Source of the DNA: Bacteroidia bacterium
GTDB taxonomy: Bacteria > Bacteroidota > Bacteroidia > Flavobacteriales > Flavobacteriaceae
DNA length: 64,000 bases
Reading direction: 5' to 3'
NCBI GenBank assembly: GCA_030427585.1
Contig: JAUIBW010000015.1
Coordinates: 61,296 to 125,295, forward strand
The notes beneath the pieces were generated by a model, which was given only the letters and a program-made list of their open reading frames with translations, was not told where the DNA came from and searched no databases. The position numbers and the translations under genes were made by a program. How positions within the stretch are numbered: position 1 is the first letter of the stretch; each line of letters opens with the position of its first letter. Positions 56,027-64,000 of the stretch are shown here, piece after piece.

Positions 56027-56092
56027 AAGAAGCGATTTTTTTTGACCTTAGATGCCGTTTTTTTTCATCTAAGAAGCCATTTTTTTTGCTCT
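56027..56092. repeat. Three 22-bp degenerate repeats with phased T8 tracts
   Basis: Three consecutive 22-bp units (56027-56048, 56049-56070, 56071-56092). Each has the form AAGAAGCSA-T8-five bases ending CT, with T8 tracts at 56036-56043, 56058-56065 and 56080-56087. Spacing of about two helical turns predicts a strong intrinsic bend. Confidence 0.8.
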
Positions 56093-56400
56093 AGACGACT
56101 AAAAATACGGCTCAAAAACATCATTTTTGAAGCCAAAAATGCCTTAAAAACACCCCAAAAAACGGGCTGATACCTGCTCTTTTTTATGCTAAAATACAAC
56201 CAAAATACAATGGTTTTTCGGGGAATTTTCAGCCTAAAATAAATATGCCCCTGTTGCGATTACCGCCTCATTGCGTTAACCCGTTGCAGTTACTTTATAG
56301 CTTCTATCCCAATGGAGTCTGTTTAAATTTGTAAATCGTTAACTCTTTTTACTTGTGGCAAAATATGGCCTTAAGAAGTATTTTTTAGAGGTTGTGTTTT

Positions 56401-56534
56401 TTCGGCCTATCGAAAGTTTGTCGTAAAATTTGAAGCGAAAATCTGTAGAATTTCAGACGGTTTGAGCATAGCGGATTTCTGAAATTCAATCCAGGGTTAA
56501 GCAAAAAAATTAGTCAAAATTTCGTAGGCCTGAA
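56401..56534. repeat. Nested imperfect inverted repeat, MITE-like
   Basis: Outer arms GGCCTATCGAAA (56404-56415) and TTTCGTAGGCC (56520-56530), inner arms GAATTTCAGA (56448-56457) and TCTGAAATTC (56478-56487). The region between the arms also pairs partly, so the whole 134 bp can fold as a single long hairpin. No ORF lies inside. Confidence 0.65.
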
Positions 56535-56766
56535 CTTTTTTGTTTCTTTTTTTGGCGATGAAAAGGAAGAATGTTGATAAGACAGGATTGTTGCTATATC
56601 TATCTCTTAGCGGTTGTTATCCTTGATATAAACCCATCTTAAGCAATGTGTTTCAATTTAACACAACTTTAACAATTCTTACATACCCAGTCCCGAAAAA
56701 CGAAACTGGTATGCTTTATTATTGCACACGGAGTACTTAAAATAGTAACTATATAATTATCTAACT

Positions 56767-56826
56767 ATGAAAACAAAAAAACTGCAATTTAATTTATATA
56801 AACCGTGTCACAATAAGAATTCTTAA
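56767..56826 (+). CDS. Possible 19-residue peptide
   Basis: Frame ATG...TAA encoding MKTKKLQFNLYKPCHNKNS. The Lys-rich beginning resembles leader peptides of Bacteroidota natural-product precursors, but the frame is too short to carry a core peptide and no modifying enzyme is nearby. It may be chance or a decayed remnant. Confidence 0.12.
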   Translation: MKTKKLQFNLYKPCHNKNS

Positions 56827-56977
56827 TATCAAACTATAATATTCATTGTACTTGCCTTATTATCAAATTTTATAAAAAATATAATAACCAATAAGAAAAT
56901 GCTCTCTTGCTTGCCTTGTTGATCTTTGCAAGTTTGGTACTGGGCAAAAATAAGTTTAATCACAACTAAATACTTTT

Positions 56978-59900
56978 ATGAAACATCTAGTCATTACATT
57001 AATATTCTTGCTTATTGGATTTGTCGTTCCTGCTCAGGAAGGGCAACCACCTACAGCGCCACCACAGATTTTTCCAACCTCTCCCGAAGCAGCTAGTCTT
57101 GGGAAATATGGGGAGATCCCTGTCAATCTTTCTACCGGAAGAATGAACCACACTATTCCATTACATACCATTAATGAAGCAGGTTTTAGCCTTCCGATTT
57201 CGTTATCCTATAATTATTCTGGATTAATGGTAGATGAGCTTCCCGGAGCTACTGGGTTGGGTTGGGATTTCTCTGGTAAAGGAATGATCACCCGTCAGGT
57301 TCGTGGACTCGCAGATGAATCACAGCTTGGATATATCGGGCCAAATGAAATAGGGAAAAAGGTACATAAATTCCATACCGATTCTCAAAATATGACCCCA
57401 GAAGAGCTTGGATTATTAATCCGGGAATCTGCTGCGGGAAAATGGGATACAGAATCTGATAAATATATGATTAGTGTAGGTTCTCTATCGGCTACCTTTT
57501 ATTTGAATCATAATGGTGAAGCTGTTTTTGCACCTTATAAGAATTATAAGCTTACCCGTTTACCTAATAATGGTGGGTTTAAGCTTATTGATGATTCAGG
57601 AATTACCTATTATTTCGAACTTCAGGAGACTACCGAGATTGAAACTTTAAGTGCTACAGAACCGACCATTACGATGTATCCTTCTGCCTGGGTAGTGACC
57701 AAAATAGAACTTCCTAATACAAAAACGATCACTTTCGAATATCAAAACTATACGGTACGGCAAAGAACCCATTCTGATGCCTGGACTATAGTCGATGTTA
57801 GTTCTCCTGACTATCAGCGTTGTGTACAGGAACGCGGTCTAAACGGAGTTTCTCAATCTTTTTCAGATAATCAGACTTCAGGACTTTTACCCAGTAAAAT
57901 TATCACTCCTTCAGAGACTGTTGATTTTACCTACACTATCCCTACCAGTGTAACATTAAATCAAAACCTAAGTACTCTGGACGCCATAACCATTACTAAT
58001 ACTTTAGGACAAAAAGTAATGGAATATAGGTTAGGATATAATGATAAGACCTCTCCCAGAAAACTACTCACCACCATTCACCGGGGAAAAACAACTGCGA
58101 GTGAACACCAGGAATATTATCGCTTCGAATATTATGGTAACCCTGCTGCAACCATTGCCTATTATAAACAGGACTATTGGGGGTATTACAGTGGTAGTAC
58201 CAATACTACAGGGAGTCTGATTTCAGAAAACTCGAATCGATCTCCTGATTTTAACAGTACCCTTCAAGGAGCTTTAAAAAAGATACATTATCCTACTAAG
58301 GGATACTCAGAGTTTATCTATGAACAAAACCAGGTCTATGGAAAACTGGATACGGGAGAAGTGGGTAGTGAAGCTCGTTTAGATGCTTCTATAAGTGAGG
58401 TTATTACTTCAGATAGTTATGCTCTGGATGAAAACATTAATAAAACCCTTACCATTCCTTTTACTCCAGAGACGCTTCCAGGTGGCGGTGGTATTAAAGT
58501 TAGTTTAGGCTATTACCTGCACACTTCTATGGGGTATTCTCTGGCTTCGGTAGAACTTAAAAAAGTTGGAGGAGGAGCTACAGTACATTGTACGGGAGCA
58601 GGTATATGCAATTATAAATCTGAAGTTTCCACGGCAGAACAAGAACCAGTTACCAAACAACAGGATCAAACATTATATAGCCTTGAGGCTGGAGATTATG
58701 AATTGATTGTTAGGTTAGAAAGAATAGCTGCACCCTCAAATCCAGATAGAACGCCAAGAGCTGTCGCTAATGTGCACTTAAAATACTATTCTGGAACCCC
58801 TCCTGCAGAACCAGAAGTGATCAATATCCCTTTTGGGGGGCTTCGGATCAAAGAAGTCAACTCTTATGATAGTCAGGGAGGGTATACCACCAAACGATAT
58901 TCGTATATGAAAGAAGATGGGATCACTTCTTCGGGGATCAACCTTTCAAAACCTGTATTTGTAAGCAAAGAATCTCATCATTACCTTGCGGATTTAACCC
59001 CTCACGGTAAGCCAAAAATGGACTGTAATCTTACCAGACGATCATCATCCAGCAGTATTCCGTTAAGTACCTATATCGGTAGTCCGGTATTATATACTAC
59101 TGTAGAAGAGCAATCGATAGGGGATAACAATGAAGTGCTTAAAAATCGATCTTATTTTTCGGGGACAACAGATGTAAGCGAAAGTTTTCCTTATGCCCCT
59201 ACAGAAAAAAGAAATTGGAGAAAAGGATTGACACTACAACAACAATCCTATATTAAAAAAGGTAGTTCATTTGAGGTCAACGGAAAAACTTCGAATGCCT
59301 ATGGACCGATAGAACGCCATACAGGAACGTTAAGTCATTTAAATTCATACAATTTAAAAGCAGGTAAGGTTAGGCATATCTTTGATGCTGCGGGACATCC
59401 GCAAACCTCTTCATCGGGACTTAATAATTCTCAATATACCCGATATGTAAACCGTTCTGAGTTGTATCCTATTACATCATCAAAACAAGAAGAAGTACAT
59501 CATGATAAAACCATTACCAGGGATATCACCTATTCCTATGATGATCCCTACGGACAGTTAAAAACACAAACGACTACAATTAGTAATCAGGCTACCGTTG
59601 AAACAAACTATAGCTATCCTTATAATAAAAGTAGTACAGTAAATGATGCTCTGGTGACTCAAAACAGGATCACCATTCCTGTAGAAGTTCAAAGTAAAGA
59701 AGGAGAGGAAGTAGTATCTACTCAAATCACAGAATTTACAGATTGGGGCAATGGGATTGTATTACCTGGGGTTACTAAGGTTGCCAAAGGGGCTGATAGT
59801 CCTGAGCCACGTCTTACCTATCACAACTATGATACCCAGGGGAATCCATTAGAAGTTTCACAAGTCGATGGAAGTCGTATTATGTATATCTGGGGATATC

Positions 59901-61384
59901 ACAATACCCAACCTATTGTAAAGATTGCTAATGCCAGCTATACTGGGATACCGTCTACAGCTACAGCATTGATTACCCAATTACAAACCGCATCGAATAC
60001 AGAAGATACAGCTGCAGAAGAGCTAACCATGCGTAATCTGTTTAAAGACCTTAGGGAACATGCCTATTTTGCAGATGCCCAGATTACAGGCTACACCTAT
60101 GACCCACTAGTTGGGGTAACCAGTATGACAGACCCTAAAGGGCATACGGCGTATTATAGGTATGATGAAATGAACCGTATGCAATATGCATTAGATCAAG
60201 ACCAGCATATTGCACAACAAGTACGCTATAATTACCAGGGAGAACAAACGGCTACTTTGGGTGATGTGACCATTACTCCAAGTCTAAGTGCTATACAACC
60301 CAATCAGGCAGTTACCTTTACATCCAATACTTCAGGAAGTGGTGGTGCAGATCTGTATACCTGGTCTGTTGGTGGTACACAGGCACAGTGTGACGGTAGT
60401 ACAAGCTTTACCAAAAGTTTTAGTGCAGAAGGTACCTACGCTGTATCAGTCATAGCCTATAATACCCAAACCAAACATAGGGTAAGCAAAACCATAAATG
60501 TGGTAGTAGCCTATCCTCCTATTAATGTACCTACAGTAAGTGCTAATTATACGCATGTTGTAAAAGGGACCAATGTTAGTTTTAATGCTTCTAATGTAGG
60601 GGGCGGTACAGGAAATCTGAGATATGAGTGGTACGAACGTAGTACAAAATTATCTAATACCTCGACAAGTTTAACCTATAAACCTACTACTGTAGGAACA
60701 TCTTACATACGTTTCAAAGTAATTGATAATGTAAGCGGAAAAACAGTAATTAGTAGTACTAAAAAGCTTTATGCCTACAATCCTTTAAACACACCTACAG
60801 TAAGTGCATCAAAAGCGCATATTGTACGAGGTACTACTACAACCTTCACTGCTTCTGGTATAGGAGGGGGATCAGGAAACCGAAGATATGAGTGGTATGT
60901 CAACAATGTAAAACAGAGTGCTACAGGAACCACATATTCGTATCATTTTCCTACAGCAGGGACCTATACCATTAAATTTAAGGTGATTGACCTAACGATG
61001 CAGAATGCAAATTATAAATGGGGTGCTACTGCTCCTGTTCTAAAAGTTTATCCTGGTATGACGGCAAGCAGCAGTCAGTCTCACACTTCTATTTCCGGGA
61101 CGAATCCAAGTGTGTCGTTTAGCATTACCAGTATAGCAGGAGGTTCGGGGTCGCGACAAATTTCATGGAAAGCGTATAAGAGTACAAATCTTTCTAATGC
61201 TTTAGGATCAGGAAGTGGTACAAATTTCTCTTTCTCTAATTTTTCAAATGGTACGTATGAATATACCATTAAGGCTACAATCAAAGATAATCTTACGGGG
61301 CAACAAATTATAAAGACTATGGTCGTAGTAGCCACTGTTTCTAGTGATACTGGTGGCGGTGGTAATACAGGAGAACAACATTAA
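56978..61384 (+). CDS. RHS/YD-repeat-type secreted protein with C-terminal Ig/PKD-like modules
   Basis: A 1468-residue exported protein: signal peptide MKHLVITLIFLLIGFVVPAQ, then the Bacteroidota RHS start PTSPEAASLGKYGEIPVNLS and PISLSYNYSGLMVDELPGAT. Scattered YD-type repeats follow (YTYDPLVGVTSMTDPKGHTA, YYRYDEMNRMQYAL). The last 370 residues are four Ig/PKD-like modules; modules two and three are clear duplicates (PTVSANYTHVVKGTNVSFNA and PTVSASKAHIVRGTTTTFTA, each with GGG.GN.RYEWY). It ends GGGGNTGEQH with no recognisable T9SS sorting domain. It is followed after 20 bp by a second RHS protein, with which it probably forms one shell-like complex. Confidence 0.85.
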   Translation: MKHLVITLIFLLIGFVVPAQEGQPPTAPPQIFPTSPEAASLGKYGEIPVNLSTGRMNHTIPLHTINEAGFSLPISLSYNYSGLMVDELPGATGLGWDFSGKGMITRQVRGLADESQLGYIGPNEIGKKVHKFHTDSQNMTPEELGLLIRESAAGKWDTESDKYMISVGSLSATFYLNHNGEAVFAPYKNYKLTRLPNNGGFKLIDDSGITYYFELQETTEIETLSATEPTITMYPSAWVVTKIELPNTKTITFEYQNYTVRQRTHSDAWTIVDVSSPDYQRCVQERGLNGVSQSFSDNQTSGLLPSKIITPSETVDFTYTIPTSVTLNQNLSTLDAITITNTLGQKVMEYRLGYNDKTSPRKLLTTIHRGKTTASEHQEYYRFEYYGNPAATIAYYKQDYWGYYSGSTNTTGSLISENSNRSPDFNSTLQGALKKIHYPTKGYSEFIYEQNQVYGKLDTGEVGSEARLDASISEVITSDSYALDENINKTLTIPFTPETLPGGGGIKVSLGYYLHTSMGYSLASVELKKVGGGATVHCTGAGICNYKSEVSTAEQEPVTKQQDQTLYSLEAGDYELIVRLERIAAPSNPDRTPRAVANVHLKYYSGTPPAEPEVINIPFGGLRIKEVNSYDSQGGYTTKRYSYMKEDGITSSGINLSKPVFVSKESHHYLADLTPHGKPKMDCNLTRRSSSSSIPLSTYIGSPVLYTTVEEQSIGDNNEVLKNRSYFSGTTDVSESFPYAPTEKRNWRKGLTLQQQSYIKKGSSFEVNGKTSNAYGPIERHTGTLSHLNSYNLKAGKVRHIFDAAGHPQTSSSGLNNSQYTRYVNRSELYPITSSKQEEVHHDKTITRDITYSYDDPYGQLKTQTTTISNQATVETNYSYPYNKSSTVNDALVTQNRITIPVEVQSKEGEEVVSTQITEFTDWGNGIVLPGVTKVAKGADSPEPRLTYHNYDTQGNPLEVSQVDGSRIMYIWGYHNTQPIVKIANASYTGIPSTATALITQLQTASNTEDTAAEELTMRNLFKDLREHAYFADAQITGYTYDPLVGVTSMTDPKGHTAYYRYDEMNRMQYALDQDQHIAQQVRYNYQGEQTATLGDVTITPSLSAIQPNQAVTFTSNTSGSGGADLYTWSVGGTQAQCDGSTSFTKSFSAEGTYAVSVIAYNTQTKHRVSKTINVVVAYPPINVPTVSANYTHVVKGTNVSFNASNVGGGTGNLRYEWYERSTKLSNTSTSLTYKPTTVGTSYIRFKVIDNVSGKTVISSTKKLYAYNPLNTPTVSASKAHIVRGTTTTFTASGIGGGSGNRRYEWYVNNVKQSATGTTYSYHFPTAGTYTIKFKVIDLTMQNANYKWGATAPVLKVYPGMTASSSQSHTSISGTNPSVSFSITSIAGGSGSRQISWKAYKSTNLSNALGSGSGTNFSFSNFSNGTYEYTIKATIKDNLTGQQIIKTMVVVATVSSDTGGGGNTGEQH

Positions 61385-61404
61385 CCTTATAACCATATAA
61401 TACA

Positions 61405-64000
61405 ATGAAAAAACATATAATATATATCATACTACTGCTTTTGGGTTGGAATCTTCATTCTCAGGTAGTATTATCAGACAAGAACTATATACATACTACA
61501 GTCCCGCAAGTAGCGTTAACGATTGCAGAGCTAGAGAATGTAAACTGCGCTAATATTAATGATATCGATAAAGCTATAGAGAGTGTGACCTATTTTGATG
61601 GATTGGGCAGGCCCATCCAGGAAAGAGCGATCAAAGCTTCACCAGATGGTAAAGATATTGTAACCCATATCGAATATGATGCCTACGGCAGACAAGCAAA
61701 GCAATACCTGCCTTTTGAGGCAGGCAATACGATTGGGAGTTATAAAGAGATTAATGTCAATACCGATATCAACCAGTATTATAAGGATACCTATGCTAGC
61801 GACTTTCCTGGGATCACTGATCTTAACCAGATCAATGCCTACTCAGAGAGCCTTTATGATGGTTCACCGCTTAACAGGGTAGTAGAACAGGGAGCCCCGG
61901 GTACAGCCTGGAAAGCAAACCCTAATAGTGATACCGATCATACCATTAAGTTAGACTGGAATACCAATACTGCAAATGAGGTAGTGTATCATAAAGTAGT
62001 TTTTGCCAACCCCAGTGATACAGAGAAACCTAGTTTGGCACAGCATGGTTTTTATGACCCCAATCAGTTGTATGTGACCATCACCAAAGATGAAAACTGG
62101 ACCCCGGCAGATGGCAATAACCATACCATCCGGGAATATAAAAACAAACAAGGGCAAATCATATTAAAACGCACCTATGCTAATGTTGGGGCGCCGAGCG
62201 TAGTCGAGGCGCATGACACCTATTATGTATATGACCGGTTTGGGAATTTAACTTATGTCATCCCACCAAAAGTTACTACAAATGACGGCGTATCGGACAA
62301 TGAGCTTGTCGAATTGTGTTATCAGTATCGTTATGATTACAGAAACCGATTGATCGAAAAGAAGATCCCCGGTAAGGATTGGGAATATATTGTGTATAAT
62401 AAGCTAGATCAGCCGATTTTAACCCAAGATGCGAATCTAAAAGCAAGCAATGCCTGGCTCTTTACCAAACATGATGCTTTTGGTCGGGTTACTTATACTG
62501 GTAAATTTACCGATAACCGGGAAAGAAAAGTGATACAACAAGCTGTGAATACAGAATCTACACTATGGGAAAAACGAAGTGCTGCTGCAATGATTGATGG
62601 AACTACTATTTATTATAGCAATACAGCATTCCCAAAAACAAATCTGGAGCTATATACCATTAATTACTATGATGACTATGGATTTGATCTTGTAGGATTA
62701 ACCAATCCCGGTACGGTATATGGAGAAGCTATTTCTAATCAAACCAAGACATTAGCTACAGGAAGTAAGGTACGAGTACTTGATACCTATGATTGGATTA
62801 CTACAGTTACTTACTATGATAAAAAAGCACGGCCTATATATGTAGCGAGTAAAAATGAGTATCTTAGCACTACTGATATTATAGAAAGTGATCTTGATTT
62901 TACAGGTAAAGTGAAACAAACTAAAACTACTCATACCAAAGGAAGTAATGCAGCCATTGTAACCATAGATACCTTTACCTATGATCATATGGGTAGGATG
63001 CTAACTCAAACCCAAAAGATCAATGACCAGGCCGTTGAAACTATTGCTGAAAACAGCTATGATGCTTTAGGACAGTTAGAAAGTAAGAAAACTGGAGGTG
63101 GATTACAAGAGGTGGATTATTCTTATAATGTAAGGGGATGGCTTACTAAAATCAACGATCCTAATACTGCTCTTGGCAACAAACTGTTTGCCTTTAAAAT
63201 CAATTACAACGCACCACAACACGGAGCTACTGCATTGTTTAATGGTAATATCTCTGAAACAGGATGGAAAACTGCCAATGATAATGTAGAGCGGCATTAC
63301 AGATATTCTTATGATAATTTAAACAGAATCGTAGGAGCAATTAGTAGTGATGGCAACTATAATCTAAGTGGTGTTACTTATGATAAAGTTGGAAACATCC
63401 TATCCCTAAACCGAAAAGGACATTTGAATACCGCAGCTACTTCTTTTGGTGATATGGATATTCTGGCATATACCTATAATAGTGGTAATAAACTCTTAAA
63501 AGTAGCTGATACAGGGAATACAACTTTTGGTTTTAAAGATGGTAGCAATACCAATGATGACTTTGTGTATGACGCTAATGGCAATATGACCCAGGATCAA
63601 AACAAGGGGATTACCGGGATTACTTACAACCATTTAAACTTGCCCAAAACAGTAACCGTAAATAATACAGATCATACCGGAAATATTACCTATATTTACG
63701 ATGCCACTGGGGCCAAATTAAAAAAGGTTACCACAGAGGGAAGTTCATTAACAACAGAATATGCTGGTAATTATGTGTATAAAAATGGTACATTAGAATT
63801 CTTTAACCATACAGAAGGTATTGTAGAAAAAGAAACTGATGGCTTTAAGTATGTATATCAGTTTAAAGATCACCTTCAAAATTTAAGACTCTCGTATTCA
63901 GATAGAAACAAAGACGGTACAATTACTCAGGATGAAATTATCCAAGAGAAGAACTACTACCCCTTCGGCATGACCCATTCTGGATATAATAGTACACTAC
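61405..64000 (+). CDS. RHS-repeat protein (DUF6443-like N-terminus), 3' end outside window
   Basis: 865 codons are visible with no stop before the window ends. It has a signal peptide (MKKHIIYIILLLLGWNLHSQ). The DUF6443-like start follows: DIDKAIESVTYFDGLGRPIQ, then HIEYDAYGRQAKQYLPFE. Many YD repeats follow (YYVYDRFGNLTYVIPP, SYDALGQLESKKTGG, YSYDNLNRIVGAI, YDKVGNILSLNRKG). Near the edge is the start of the RHS-associated core (YVYQFKDHLQNLRLSYSD, then KNYYPFGM). The variable, possibly toxic C-terminus would come next. Residues encoded at 62191-62212 derive from a REP-like palindrome inserted in frame (see findings). Confidence 0.9.
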   Translation, partial: MKKHIIYIILLLLGWNLHSQVVLSDKNYIHTTVPQVALTIAELENVNCANINDIDKAIESVTYFDGLGRPIQERAIKASPDGKDIVTHIEYDAYGRQAKQYLPFEAGNTIGSYKEINVNTDINQYYKDTYASDFPGITDLNQINAYSESLYDGSPLNRVVEQGAPGTAWKANPNSDTDHTIKLDWNTNTANEVVYHKVVFANPSDTEKPSLAQHGFYDPNQLYVTITKDENWTPADGNNHTIREYKNKQGQIILKRTYANVGAPSVVEAHDTYYVYDRFGNLTYVIPPKVTTNDGVSDNELVELCYQYRYDYRNRLIEKKIPGKDWEYIVYNKLDQPILTQDANLKASNAWLFTKHDAFGRVTYTGKFTDNRERKVIQQAVNTESTLWEKRSAAAMIDGTTIYYSNTAFPKTNLELYTINYYDDYGFDLVGLTNPGTVYGEAISNQTKTLATGSKVRVLDTYDWITTVTYYDKKARPIYVASKNEYLSTTDIIESDLDFTGKVKQTKTTHTKGSNAAIVTIDTFTYDHMGRMLTQTQKINDQAVETIAENSYDALGQLESKKTGGGLQEVDYSYNVRGWLTKINDPNTALGNKLFAFKINYNAPQHGATALFNGNISETGWKTANDNVERHYRYSYDNLNRIVGAISSDGNYNLSGVTYDKVGNILSLNRKGHLNTAATSFGDMDILAYTYNSGNKLLKVADTGNTTFGFKDGSNTNDDFVYDANGNMTQDQNKGITGITYNHLNLPKTVTVNNTDHTGNITYIYDATGAKLKKVTTEGSSLTTEYAGNYVYKNGTLEFFNHTEGIVEKETDGFKYVYQFKDHLQNLRLSYSDRNKDGTITQDEIIQEKNYYPFGMTHSGYNSTL
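62191..62212. repeat. REP-like palindrome inside the RHS coding region
   Basis: GCGCC (62191-62195) and GGCGC (62208-62212) flank GAGCGTAGTCGA. The core resembles the GAGCGTAGTCGAGG repeat common in Bacteroidota genomes. In frame it encodes GAPSVVEAH within the protein. Confidence 0.6.

Larger units (their letters stand above)
56171..56977. other. Long non-coding region before the RHS genes
   Basis: About 800 bp without a convincing gene apart from a 19-codon frame. It holds the nested inverted repeat listed separately (56401-56534). A pyrimidine/purine-rich imperfect hairpin TTTCTTTTTTTGGCGATGAAAAGGAA (only TTTCTTTT/AAAAGGAA pair) follows at about 56543-56569. No full promoter consensus for the gene at 56978 was found. 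Confidence 0.45.

Noticed and set aside
55979..56170. 63-codon frame across the T-tract repeats
   Set aside because: It starts inside the terminator hairpin and its translation is driven by homopolymer runs (many F, K); no sign of coding selection.
56978..64000. Insertion sequence or prophage at the right end
   Set aside because: No transposase, integrase, capsid or tail gene is visible; the two genes are RHS/YD-repeat proteins.

Overview
The window is chromosomal DNA from a low-GC member of the Bacteroidota, most likely a marine Flavobacteriaceae (Aquimarina-like by impression; the genus is a guess). Several independent marks support this. There is a 2384-residue SprA (the giant outer-membrane translocon of the type 9 secretion / gliding machinery). 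There is a complete alternative complex III (act) operon joined to an aa3 oxidase, and two adjacent subunit III-type oxidase genes. There is a DUF2723/GT117 membrane glycosyltransferase, TonB proteins in tandem, and promoters of the Bacteroidota type (TTG, 17-20 nt, TAnnTTTG) without Shine-Dalgarno sequences at most genes.

Layout. 1-1584: end of a MacB-like ABC exporter (permease cut by the window edge, plus its ATPase). 1794-7199: two minus-strand operons for cytochrome oxidase assembly and subunits. The first has heme O synthase, two subunit III-type proteins and subunit IV, and ends in a terminator. The second has a SCO-like protein, SCO copper chaperone, DUF420 and a small CxxC membrane protein. 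7442-8311: a secreted metallo-beta-lactamase-fold enzyme. 8359-9937: two TonB paralogues. 10072-18726: vanZ-like, gcvH, sprA, ruvA. 19137-20147: a solitary methyltransferase-like gene between two long non-coding stretches. 20752-27420: malic enzyme, queG, a small MscS-type channel, a cytochrome P450 and ruvB. 27837-39623: an eight-gene operon, actABCDEF-ctaC-ctaD, encoding a quinol-oxidising complex III substitute and its terminal oxidase. 39846-44944: a SPOR protein convergent to the rimP-nusA-infB operon. 45169-46403: universal stress protein and a tRNA-Gln with two tandem 113-bp partial copies of its 3' end. 46564-52201: GT117, polysaccharide deacetylase, a thioredoxin-fold protein without active-site cysteines, and a metallophosphoesterase. 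52577-55405: DNA polymerase I. 55406-56977: 1.6 kb of mostly non-coding DNA with a possible small gene, phased T-tracts and a nested inverted repeat. 56978-64000: two consecutive RHS/YD-repeat surface proteins, the second running off the window.

How the genes work together. Much of the window is respiration. Heme O synthase, SCO and DUF420 supply cofactors and assembly. The act operon passes electrons from menaquinol to cytochrome c hemes, and CtaC/CtaD with the distal subunits III/IV reduce oxygen. The resulting proton-motive force is used by TonB and by SprA-dependent secretion. RuvA and RuvB are encoded separately. The accessory region at the right end is the most variable-looking part and probably encodes a polymorphic RHS system whose toxin/immunity end lies outside the window.

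The strongest unusual signals are: (i) the tRNA-Gln 3'-end triplication carrying a REP-like insert in the T-arm; (ii) terminator-like hairpins just in front of the rimP, polA and deacetylase starts; (iii) a helix-hairpin-helix domain fused to the membrane subunit ActC; (iv) the 22-bp phased T8 tracts and nested inverted repeat in front of the RHS genes; (v) the MscS/queG gene pair sharing one frame across a single TAG. I found no CRISPR array, no transposase and no clear prophage.
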